DNA of 64,000 nucleotides from Pyropia haitanensis (Eukaryota > Rhodophyta > Bangiophyceae > Bangiales > Bangiaceae): the NCBI GenBank assembly GCA_008729055.1, contig SDUX01000011.1, positions 1-64,000 on the forward strand, read 5' to 3'. Under the pieces are notes generated by a model. It saw only the letters and a program-made list of their open reading frames with translations. It did no database searches and was not told where the DNA came from. Position 1 is the stretch's first letter. Every line of letters starts with the position of its first letter. The position numbers and the translations under genes were made by a program. Of this stretch, positions 33,046 through 40,823 are shown piece by piece.

Positions 33046-33984
33046 TCACACGGGCGAAGCATCCACTGCAGCAGCACGCGGCTTCTCCCCAGCCGCCGCC
33101 TTTTCTGACGACAGCGACGACACAGACGATGGCACCCCCCCCACCGGTGCGGCGGGCGGCCCAAAGTACGCCCGGTCGTGGCGCGACGCCCACGCGAGGC
33201 ACAAGTTGAATGCCGACAGGGAGAGCAAAAAGATGTACTCGCCCAACGAAAAGACGTTGAAATAGGTGTTGAGCGACTCCGGCACGCGCTCGCCCGCGGC
33301 CAGTGTGGCAGGGGTGATGACGTTGCCACCGTCCGTCTCGATGCGGATGAGGATGAGGGAGGTGACAAGCATGGCCACTGCCGCAAGGATTCCCCCGAGC
33401 GCCACCACCGCCATGGCTAGAACCCCCCGTCCGGTGCGGCTGCGGGTACGGAAGAGGGCAGTGATCACTACCAGCAGCCACACCAGCTCCGCCACCACGT
33501 ACAGCTGCGTGGCGTTGTCGTGCGCGCCGCTAAACACGTCCGTTCCAGACGACACAACGAGCGCCACCGACGCTATCGCCGCGCACAGCAGCCCGGCGCG
33601 GGCCACCCACCGCGGCACGGGTGCCGATGGCGGCGCCGACGGCGAGTCGGGCGCCGGTGGCACCGCCGCCGCCACCCCCGATGCTGACGCGCCGTCACGC
33701 GCGTGGCCCTTCCCGCGCCATCGCCGCCGCGTCAGGCGGGGCACCACCAGCAGGGTGGTGTAGGTGGTTATGGCGGCCGCAAACAGGAAGGCAGCCGAGA
33801 AAGCACCGAGCACAATGAAGGCGACGCGGGAGGAACGGGACGCCACCGACGCGTCCGAAATGCGTGGAATCTGTACGGGACGGCCGCTGCCGAGCTCGGT
33901 GATGACGAGTACCACCGACGTGACGCAGGTGATGGGGTTCCACAGGGCGGAGCCGAGGACGGGGAGCCACGCGGGGAAAATCAT
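33046..33984 (-). CDS. Frag1/DRAM/Sfk1-like multi-pass membrane protein
   Basis: 312 aa with about six hydrophobic segments: one at the very N-terminus, then around LGAFSAAFLFAAAITTYTTL, AGLLCAAIASVALVVSSGT, LYVVAELVWLLVVITALF, GVLAMAVVALGGILAAVAML and the NVFSLGEYIFLLSLSAFNLC region. The extracytoplasmic PRISDASV after the first segment resembles the PxISD(T)G signature of the Frag1/DRAM/Sfk1 family, whose members act in lysosomal/autophagy, GPI-anchor or plasma-membrane lipid processes. A Ser/Pro/Ala linker after the second pair of helices and a short cytosolic tail are variable. The start MIFPAWLPVLG is the first ATG in the membrane-protein frame. Role inferred from family only. Confidence 0.75.
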   Translation of the reverse strand: MIFPAWLPVLGSALWNPITCVTSVVLVITELGSGRPVQIPRISDASVASRSSRVAFIVLGAFSAAFLFAAAITTYTTLLVVPRLTRRRWRGKGHARDGASASGVAAAVPPAPDSPSAPPSAPVPRWVARAGLLCAAIASVALVVSSGTDVFSGAHDNATQLYVVAELVWLLVVITALFRTRSRTGRGVLAMAVVALGGILAAVAMLVTSLILIRIETDGGNVITPATLAAGERVPESLNTYFNVFSLGEYIFLLSLSAFNLCLAWASRHDRAYFGPPAAPVGGVPSSVSSLSSEKAAAGEKPRAAAVDASPV

Positions 33985-34527
33985 GGTCGGGCGGGGGTAG
34001 GTGGGCTTGGGCGGGAGGAGGGGGGGTGGGGGCGAGGGGGGAGGAGAGGTGGGCAGGAGTCGGCGCTGGCAGAGGGCGGTCAGAGGGGCGGAACAAGGGA
34101 AGGGGAAGGGGTGGCACCGTTCCGAGGCTCGGCGCCAGGGGCGGCCCGAGTGGCGACGCCGGGGAGAAAGCTGACGGGGAAGAGCGTAAAAGGGTGAGAG
34201 ATGACCACGGTGAGGTCGGGGGGGTAGGACGGCACGGGTGGCGCCAAGGGTTGATAACGAAGGAACGCCCGGCACAAGTGCATAGCGACAGTGGCGACTG
34301 GACTACTTGCGGGGACGCGTGCGGGCGGGCGGGCTGGCTGGTGGGTGGGGGGCCCCTCGCCGGGAGACGCCCGCCCGCGGTGCGACGGGGCGGCAGGCGA
34401 GCGGTGGGGCGATGGGTCGGTCCGGCAGGCGCGTGCAAAGTACAGGCACACCGGCGCAGACGCGTGGCAGGCTGGCCGGGCGCTTCCACGCTAAATACGG
34501 TCTGCCAGGCGGGCACAGATGCATCGC
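33985..34527. promoter_or_regulatory. Upstream region of the membrane-protein gene, ending at the retrotransposon insertion site
   Basis: 543 bases from the gene start to the left LTR. G-rich near the gene. The element inserted about 540 bases upstream of this coding start, within its probable promoter region. No other gene is seen. Confidence 0.5.
34523..34527. repeat. Left target-site duplication (atcgc)
   Basis: Five bases directly before the 5' LTR, identical to 40819-40823 after the 3' LTR. Five base pairs is the normal length for copia-type integrases. Confidence 0.93.
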
Positions 34528-35036
34528 TGTGAAACCTGCGGTAGTGACGACCGTCACATTCCGGGCGGTGACCGCGCCGGGAGATATGGGTGACATCCGC
34601 GCTGGGCGAGCGGGATGACCGCTGGTGTGGTCGGCCACTGGGGGTGACAGTCCCCTCGATGGGCCGAGCGACATGGGGACGTCCGGTACCCGGACGCCCC
34701 GTGGCACCCGGCGGATGGCTCCTCTCGCGACAGTGTCGGGCCTCATGCCAACCGCTCTGCGGTACCGCAGACGGGCATCGGCGCGCGACCGCACGGGCGC
34801 GCGCGAGAGGGGGGGGGGGGGCCAGTGTGTGGAGAGGGGTGCGGTCTTTAGGGCGGTCCGGCGCTCCGCCGCAGGCGGTCGGCCCGCTCCTGTTCGGTCG
34901 TCTTGTCTTCGTCACTCGTATGAACTTCTGCTTGTTTGGTGAACGCACGCTCGACGGCGCTTCACGCACGCAGACACGGGGAACGGCCGAATCGACCCCG
35001 TGCGCAAGACCACGGATCTGACCCATAGCGTCTACA
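34528..35036 (+). repeat. 5' LTR
   Basis: 509 bp, from TGTGAAACC to GTCTACA. Offset from the 3' copy is exactly 5782 throughout, so there are no indels between them. It should hold the element promoter. A G-run of 13 (34809-34821) lies in the middle. The sequence directly after it (35037 on, ttcgcgaattcaactgc) does not begin with the common TGG of a tRNA 3'-end primer site. Confidence 0.96.
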
Positions 35037-35230
35037 TTCGCGAATTCAACTGCTATCGGGCTTTTGCCACGGTGGTTGTACGGACCTGTCACTTTTCTTC
35101 CCTGTCGGATACGGCACTTGACGGCACCTGGGTACCGCGGTGCTCCTGACAGGATTCTCCGGGCTAACGTCCGACTTGACGTTTGCCCCATCGGTCCTCC
35201 GGTAGTGTCTGTGCCGACTTGTGCAGCACC

Positions 35231-36781
35231 ATGCCGGACGACGCCCCTTCTCTCCCGCCAGCGATTCCCCCGCTACCACAGCGCATGTTCCTCCCCAACG
35301 TCAGCTTGGCTGACCTGACCGTCGCCCAGCGCGGCTTCGTTGTGACCATTCGTCGCATTGAGGAGGATATCACGCCGACCACCACCGGCAAAGAGGTGCA
35401 GGAGATGGTCGTGGACGCGCTCCCGCCCGAGGTCCTTTTCCATGATGAGCTCCTGGCCATGCCAACGCTCTACAGGGATCTGCGCAACTGGTTAGTCAAC
35501 CGCGGCGTTCCGATGGGACAGCACCCCTCTCGGCGCGTGCTCCACATCGTCGCTGAGTACCTGTACGAGGATCAGGACGACAAGAATCTGGCGAACGAGC
35601 TCGCCAAGGCGGTCCTACGCGCACGGCGCCCTGCCCCCGCCGCCGCCGCCGCCGCGGTAGCCGCCAACCCGGCTGGCGGAGACTACGGCGCCCCGACGAC
35701 TCGCGCCCTTTGCCACCAGCTTAACTCCCGCTACCGAGATGATTCCAAGAAGTTCTCGGGTTTGGATGGCGAGGCCTTCCATGAGCACGTCGCCACCTAC
35801 CAGCAGCTGACCCGATGTCTCGGTGCTACCCAGGAGCAGCGTCTGGAGCTGATGTTTCTTATGCTCGCCGGGGAGGCCAAGCGCTTCTACGACGAGCACG
35901 TACACGGCTGCGTCGTCACGTTTTCTGAGGCGGTCCAACTGATCACCGAGCAGTTTAACCCGGAGATCACCCAGACACAGATCCACAACGAGCTATCCCT
36001 CCTGCGTTGGACTACCTACGTCAAGCAGGGCCGGACGGAGTTGCAGGCCGTCCGGGAGCTCTACAAGATTATCTCCCGCAAGGCGCCCCTCCTGCCGTTG
36101 GCTTACCGGTCTGATCGCCACAAGAAGGATTTTTTGCGGCACGCACTGGTCGGCGTCGCCTGGGCGGAGCCGGTGATCAACCGGTGCGAGTCAGAGGCGA
36201 CATCCTTCCAGAAAATGTATGCCGAGTTATCCGGCGCCTTGCAGCTCCACCTCGAGGGGCGCCAGGTCAATGAGATGGAAGCGGCGGCCGAGCAGAAGCC
36301 CGTCCCCATCCAGTACTCTGGACAGGGAACCTACGGCCGCCCCAGCAAGAGTGTCGTGGCTTCGAAATCGCCGGGCGGTGGCGCAGGTGGCGGCAGGTTT
36401 GACCCATTGACTATTGCGGGCTGTTTCAACTGCGACGCCAAGGACCACCTTATGAAGGACTGCAAGCGCCCAATTGATTACGTCAAGACTGCGGACGAAA
36501 AGCTGGCCTATTGGACCAAGAAGCGGGGCGGCAAAGCCACGGCGGCAGCTGTCCTCTTTGCCATGGCGGAGCAGCTGAACGAGACGGAGAACACGGGCGG
36601 GGGAGCTGCGGGGAGAGACACGGGGGAGGACGATTCGCAGGGCGAGTCCGAGCAGAAGCTGTTCCAGACCCTCATGGCCAGAGGCGTAGTCGGTGACGCG
36701 TCGGACGGGACCATCAATGGGGTCATTGTGCCGCAGCCGGGAACGACCATGGCCGAGCCGGGTTTTCGGCCGGGGGCGTAG
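35231..36781 (+). CDS. gag: Retrotransposon gag protein
   Basis: Structural protein that forms the virus-like particle, about 516 aa from the ATG at 35231 (MPDDAPSLPP, context caccatgc). The central helical region around residues 150-350 resembles copia-type gag (UBN2-like): FSGLDGEAFHEHVATYQQL, then FNPEITQTQIHNELSLLRW. A CCHC zinc knuckle, CFNCDAKDHLMKDC (C-x2-C-x4-H-x4-C), near residue 400 would bind the element RNA. The C-terminus is acidic. It ends at TAG 36779-36781, thirteen bases after a slippery sequence that leads into pol. Confidence 0.93.
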   Translation: MPDDAPSLPPAIPPLPQRMFLPNVSLADLTVAQRGFVVTIRRIEEDITPTTTGKEVQEMVVDALPPEVLFHDELLAMPTLYRDLRNWLVNRGVPMGQHPSRRVLHIVAEYLYEDQDDKNLANELAKAVLRARRPAPAAAAAAVAANPAGGDYGAPTTRALCHQLNSRYRDDSKKFSGLDGEAFHEHVATYQQLTRCLGATQEQRLELMFLMLAGEAKRFYDEHVHGCVVTFSEAVQLITEQFNPEITQTQIHNELSLLRWTTYVKQGRTELQAVRELYKIISRKAPLLPLAYRSDRHKKDFLRHALVGVAWAEPVINRCESEATSFQKMYAELSGALQLHLEGRQVNEMEAAAEQKPVPIQYSGQGTYGRPSKSVVASKSPGGGAGGGRFDPLTIAGCFNCDAKDHLMKDCKRPIDYVKTADEKLAYWTKKRGGKATAAAVLFAMAEQLNETENTGGGAAGRDTGEDDSQGESEQKLFQTLMARGVVGDASDGTINGVIVPQPGTTMAEPGFRPGA

Positions 36782-39700
36782 CGCGTCGAGCGCCCCCGCA
36801 GGATAGACGCCCTGCCCCCCCTTGGGCGGCGGATCCTCTGGCCCTGAGCAGCCTGCTTGTACGCCAACCCGACAGAGGAGAGTTTCTCGGCGCCTGCCTC
36901 GACACCGGTGCCACTCGTTCAGTTGTGGGACGCCGCCAGGCCGTGGCCTACGCCAGGTTGGCGCGCATCCCGTCCACGCTTGCGACAACCCGGCCGACCA
37001 AGTTTCTGCTCGGTGGGGTGGTGACACCGAGCGCGGGGACGCTTGACATCCGCGTCCCCATCGCCCCCACCATGTACGCCACGTTGAGGGTCGACGTTGT
37101 GGACGTCGACATCCCTTTTCTCATGGGGCTTGACGCCCTGGACGCCCTCGCGCTCTACGTCAACACGGTCGAGAACAAGCTCAAGTGTGACCGACGCGGC
37201 ATTGCTACCCCCCTGACGCGGAAGTACGGACACGTTTACCTGGAATGGAGCGACGGCACGCACTACTCCACCGGGGAGTTGGAAAGATTGCACCGCCATT
37301 TCAACCACCCCCAGCCAGGGCGACTGTCGGCGCTCCTCCGCCGCGCGGCCGACCCGAAGGCCGTGCCGGGGACACACGAGCAGCTGGAGCGGTTGACGGA
37401 GGCGTGTGACGTGTGCCAGCGCCTCGCAAAGGCGCCAGGCAGATTCCGAGTGGCGCTGCCGCCGGAGGACATTGTCTTTAACCGAACGATACTCATCGAC
37501 CTCATGTACCTCGACGGCCGTAGCCTGATGCACATTGTGGACAAGGACACCCTCTACAGCGCGGCGTCGTTTTGCCATGGCGAGGCAACAGATGATTTAT
37601 GGCGGCAGTTTCTGACTACTTGGGCGCACCCGTACGTCGGCCACCCACAAGTGATGCACACCGACCAGGCGCCGCAGTTTAAATCACCTGCTTGGAAGGC
37701 GCTCGTGGAGACGGCTGGCTCCACCTTGGTGCTCTCCGGGATTGAATCCCACAACGCGTTGGGCGCAGGCGAGCGGTATCACTCCTTCCTGCGGCTTGTG
37801 TACCGCAAGGTACGCCTTGCCCACCCGGGGCTGTCGCCGGAGCTCTCCCTTAGCATGGCCACTGCGGCCATGAACCAGACGGCCGGCCCACGGGGGCTCA
37901 TCCCCACACTCCTCGTTTTTGGCGTCATCCCGAGGATGCCCGTGGCCCCCCTACCGCTGCCCGCTCAGAGAGACCGCATTCAAGCCATGGTTACGGCGCG
38001 GAAGGAGATGGCGATGCTCGTGGCGCGCGCTCGAGTGCGGACCGGACTCGCAGCTAGCGTCCCAGCGGCGGCCGACCGGGAAATTATCCCCGGCACCGCC
38101 GTTATGGTCTACCGGGAGCGCCCAGTAGACCAGTGGGAAGGGCCGTACGTTGCGGTGGCCGTCAAGGACAAGACGGTCTGGTTGGCTATCGACGGCCAAT
38201 TGAAAGTGTTTAACGTCGACAAGGTCAAACCCCACGTGGCAGCTGGACAGGTCGGCGCAGCACCGGGTGCAGGACACGCGTCTGAGGTCGGCGCGCCGCC
38301 TTCACCGGCCGCCGACAACGCCGACGCCGGCGCTTTGCCTGCAGCTGGGACGCCGTCTGCCCCAGCGGTGCGTGATGGCACGGCCACGGAGGCTCTCCCC
38401 GCCAACCGCCCGAGTGCCGGGCCAGGCATGCCGGCCAACAATCAAGACTCACGGGTGGACGCGGTGCCTGCTGGACCGGCCGATCTGAGCGGGCTGCCCA
38501 CCGACAACGCTGGAAACCCGGACTACGGTTCATTGCTAGACACGGTCTTGGCTGGTGAGCACTTCCTGTCGTCATTATACGCAGCCACCACTGCCTTTGT
38601 ATCTGAGCAGCCACGTGTGATGACCACGGACCCTCGAGGCAGCCGAGCGGCGCGGAGGCGACGTTCGTCAGCCGTGGCTGGCGCCGCAGCAGCCGCGTCA
38701 GCGTCCACTACGCGGCCAATGCCAGTCAAGACCTTTATCACCGACGTGGTGCCGCCGGGCGACCCTCGCATCGCAACTGCCCGCTTTAAGGCTGCCGCCG
38801 TTAAGGAAGCTGACGGGCTTCAAGAACGCGGCACATTCAAGAAGGTCAGGGAGTGCGAGGTTCCCAAGGGAGCCAACATTGTCGGCGGAAGGATGGTCTA
38901 TACGGTCAAGAATGTGGGGACCGCGGACGAGGCGCCCAAGGCGCGCTACGTCGCGCAGGGGAATCGGGACCAGGCCAAATTGTTTGTCGTGCACAACCTT
39001 GCCACCCTACGCCAGCGGTCGACCCGCATCCTCGTGTCAACTGCGGCGAACCTGGGCTTGAGGTTGTTTGCGGACGACATCACCCAAGCCTACTTGCAAA
39101 GCGAGGACAGATACACCCGGCAGATTTACCTACGCCCCCGCCCCGCCGACCGTCACCTCTTTGACCTGGACGAGGGAGAGATTCTGCTGTTACTCCGGCC
39201 CCTATACGGGATGTGTGACGCGGGCGACTACTGGCATGCAACTCTGACGGGCCACGTCGAAAAGGACCTTCTCATGGCGCCCCTCACGTCGGACCCAGCC
39301 ATGTACGTCAAGCGGGGTGCTGACGGCGACATCCTCGGCCTGCTGGCGGCGTACGTGGATGACATTTTGATGGCGGGCGACGAGAGCTTCCAGAAGGAGA
39401 CAGAACTGACCCTGCGAAGATTTGAGGCCAAGAAGCGCTTGTATGACAAGGCCGAGTTCGTTGGCGTCACTGTTTCGACGGCAGCGGGCCCCCCACGTGT
39501 GTTTAGTCTCAGCCAGCCGGTCTACGCTGACCGCCTCGCCCCGCTGCCGAGGGAAGCCACTTTTAAGGCATTTTCTTCCACACGAGCTAGCGCCGCCTGG
39601 TTGGCGCACACGCGACCGGACCTGGGCTGTGCGGTCAATAAGATCGCACAGGTGAGTGAGCGGGAGTTTGACTCCAACTCAACCCGCTCGTTGAACGCGC

Positions 39701-40314
39701 TCATTAAGAAGGCCAAAACGGGTAGGGACCTGGCGCTGTACTACCCGATGCTGGACCGCCAGACACTTCGCCTAAGGGTGTACGCGGACGCCTCCTTTGC
39801 CGGTAACGCGGACTTGTCGTCTCAACTCGGCTTCGTTATCCTGTTGTGTGATGCATCTGGGCGCAGCCACGTCCTGAGCTACGGCAGCCGGAAATGCAAG
39901 CGCGTAGTTCGATCGGCCATGGCTGCGGAGGTCTACGCGCTAGCCGCCGCCATGGACGAGGCATTCACGCTGAGGTATGACCTGGAGATGCTTTACCGGC
40001 GCCGCGTCCCACTCAACTTGTTCACCGACTCCAAGCAGGCGTTCGATGTCATCACGCGCGCCACTCACCCAACGGAGAAGCGGCTGATGATCGACATCGC
40101 GGCGCTCCGCGAGTCCTACAACCGGCACGAGATCTCCTACCTTGGCCTAGTGACGACGGAGAACAACATGGCGGACGCCATGACAAAGCTCAAGTGCGGA
40201 AGTGCACTTGACTGCTTGTTGAGGACGGGGGTCGACGCCACCCCTGTGGCCCAGTGGGTCGTCCGCCCCTCTGTGGACCCCCCGTGTCCGACCACGGGAG
40301 GCCGGGGAGTGTGA
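36697..40314 (+). CDS. pol: Retrotransposon pol polyprotein (protease, integrase, RT, RNase H)
   Basis: The pol frame is open from 36697 (just after a TGA) and lies in -1 relative to gag, overlapping it by about 85 bases. Protease active site DTGAT is at 36901. The zinc-binding pre-integrase segment has His in LHRHFNH and Cys in CDVC. The integrase catalytic triad is Asp (37498), Asp (37663) and Glu (37771), giving the diagnostic D,D(35)E spacing. RT motifs are FADDITQAYLQS and YVDD (39352-39363). RNase H has YADASF, the Glu of MAAEVYAL and Asp in FTDSKQ. No internal stop. The stop TGA at 40312-40314 lies just inside the 3' LTR. There is no good ATG near the protease, so expression by frameshift is likely. 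Confidence 0.94.
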   Translation, partial: RVGRDHQWGHCAAAGNDHGRAGFSAGGVARRAPPQDRRPAPPWAADPLALSSLLVRQPDRGEFLGACLDTGATRSVVGRRQAVAYARLARIPSTLATTRPTKFLLGGVVTPSAGTLDIRVPIAPTMYATLRVDVVDVDIPFLMGLDALDALALYVNTVENKLKCDRRGIATPLTRKYGHVYLEWSDGTHYSTGELERLHRHFNHPQPGRLSALLRRAADPKAVPGTHEQLERLTEACDVCQRLAKAPGRFRVALPPEDIVFNRTILIDLMYLDGRSLMHIVDKDTLYSAASFCHGEATDDLWRQFLTTWAHPYVGHPQVMHTDQAPQFKSPAWKALVETAGSTLVLSGIESHNALGAGERYHSFLRLVYRKVRLAHPGLSPELSLSMATAAMNQTAGPRGLIPTLLVFGVIPRMPVAPLPLPAQRDRIQAMVTARKEMAMLVARARVRTGLAASVPAAADREIIPGTAVMVYRERPVDQWEGPYVAVAVKDKTVWLAIDGQLKVFNVDKVKPHVAAGQVGAAPGAGHASEVGAPPSPAADNADAGALPAAGTPSAPAVRDGTATEALPANRPSAGPGMPANNQDSRVDAVPAGPADLSGLPTDNAGNPDYGSLLDTVLAGEHFLSSLYAATTAFVSEQPRVMTTDPRGSRAARRRRSSAVAGAAAAASASTTRPMPVKTFITDVVPPGDPRIATARFKAAAVKEADGLQERGTFKKVRECEVPKGANIVGGRMVYTVKNVGTADEAPKARYVAQGNRDQAKLFVVHNLATLRQRSTRILVSTAANLGLRLFADDITQAYLQSEDRYTRQIYLRPRPADRHLFDLDEGEILLLLRPLYGMCDAGDYWHATLTGHVEKDLLMAPLTSDPAMYVKRGADGDILGLLAAYVDDILMAGDESFQKETELTLRRFEAKKRLYDKAEFVGVTVSTAAGPPRVFSLSQPVYADRLAPLPREATFKAFSSTRASAAWLAHTRPDLGCAVNKIAQVSEREFDSNSTRSLNALIKKAKTGRDLALYYPMLDRQTLRLRVYADASFAGNADLSSQLGFVILLCDASGRSHVLSYGSRKCKRVVRSAMAAEVYALAAAMDEAFTLRYDLEMLYRRRVPLNLFTDSKQAFDVITRATHPTEKRLMIDIAALRESYNRHEISYLGLVTTENNMADAMTKLKCGSALDCLLRTGVDATPVAQWVVRPSVDPPCPTTGGRGV
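36760..36810 (+). promoter_or_regulatory. Candidate -1 programmed ribosomal frameshift signal (slippery site plus pseudoknot)
   Basis: The heptamer GGGTTTT at 36760-36766 reads G GGT TTT in the gag frame and fits the X XXY YYZ slippery rule; after a -1 slip the ribosome continues in the pol frame. Four bases later an 8-bp perfect stem can form between CGGGGGCG (36771-36778) and CGCCCCCG (36791-36798). Its loop contains the gag stop. Loop bases GCGTC (36783-36787) can pair with GACGC (36806-36810), which makes an H-type pseudoknot. Position, spacing and frame all agree. Function is inferred, not shown. Confidence 0.75.
40296..40309 (+). other. Polypurine tract of the retrotransposon
   Basis: The G/A-rich stretch gggaggccggggag ends directly at the 3' LTR, where plus-strand DNA synthesis is primed. 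It is interrupted by two C, so it is imperfect. Confidence 0.7.
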
Positions 40315-40818
40315 AACCTGCGGTAGTGACGACCGTCACATTCCGGGCGGTGACCGCGCCGGGAGATATGGGTGACATCCGCGCTGGGCGAGCGGGATGA
40401 CCGCTGGTGTGGTCGGCCACTGGGGGTGACAGTCCCCTCGATGGGCCGAGCGACATGGGGACGTCCGGTACCCGGACGCCCCGTGGCACCCGGCGGATGG
40501 CTCCTCTCGCGACAGTGTCGGGCCTCATGCCAACCGCTCTGCGGTACCGCAGACGGGCATCGGCGCGCGACCGCACGGGCGCGCGCGAGAGGGGGGGGGG
40601 GGGCCAGTGTGTGGAGAGGGGTGCGGTCTTTAGGGCGGTCCGGCGCTCCGCCGCAGGCGGTCGGCCCGCTCCTGTTCGGTCGTCTTGTCTTCGTCACTCG
40701 TATGAACTTCTGCTTGTTTGGTGAACGCACGCTCGACGGCGCTTCACGCACGCAGACACGGGGAACGGCCGAATCGACCCCGTGCGCAAGACCACGGATC
40801 TGACCCATAGCGTCTACA
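40310..40818 (+). repeat. 3' LTR
   Basis: 509 bp, apparently identical to the 5' LTR. Its first bases contain the pol stop codon. It should supply the polyadenylation signal of the element transcript. Confidence 0.96.
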
Positions 40819-40823
40819 ATCGC
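40819..40823. repeat. Right target-site duplication (atcgc)
   Basis: Matches the five bases before the 5' LTR. Removing the element and one copy restores a continuous site, gatgc-atcgc-ggccg. Confidence 0.93.

Larger units (their letters stand above)
34528..40818 (+). mobile_element. Complete Ty1/copia-type LTR retrotransposon
   Basis: 6291-bp element bounded by two 509-bp LTRs that start TGTGAAACC and end GTCTACA (TG...CA). It is flanked by the 5-bp duplication atcgc. By eye the LTRs are identical along their full length, including a 13-G run, so the insertion is recent. Domain order is gag, protease, integrase, reverse transcriptase, RNase H, which is copia (Pseudoviridae-like) order. Both frames are open and their key motifs intact, so the copy may be autonomous. 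Unusually for copia elements, gag and pol are in different frames. Integrase and RT residues suggest a red-algal/GalEa-like branch, which is a recollection to be tested by phylogeny. It lies between the Frag1-like gene and low-complexity DNA. Confidence 0.97.

Noticed and set aside
34528..40818. Endogenous retrovirus with envelope gene
   Set aside because: Integrase precedes RT and there is no third frame after RNase H; it is a copia-type retrotransposon without env.
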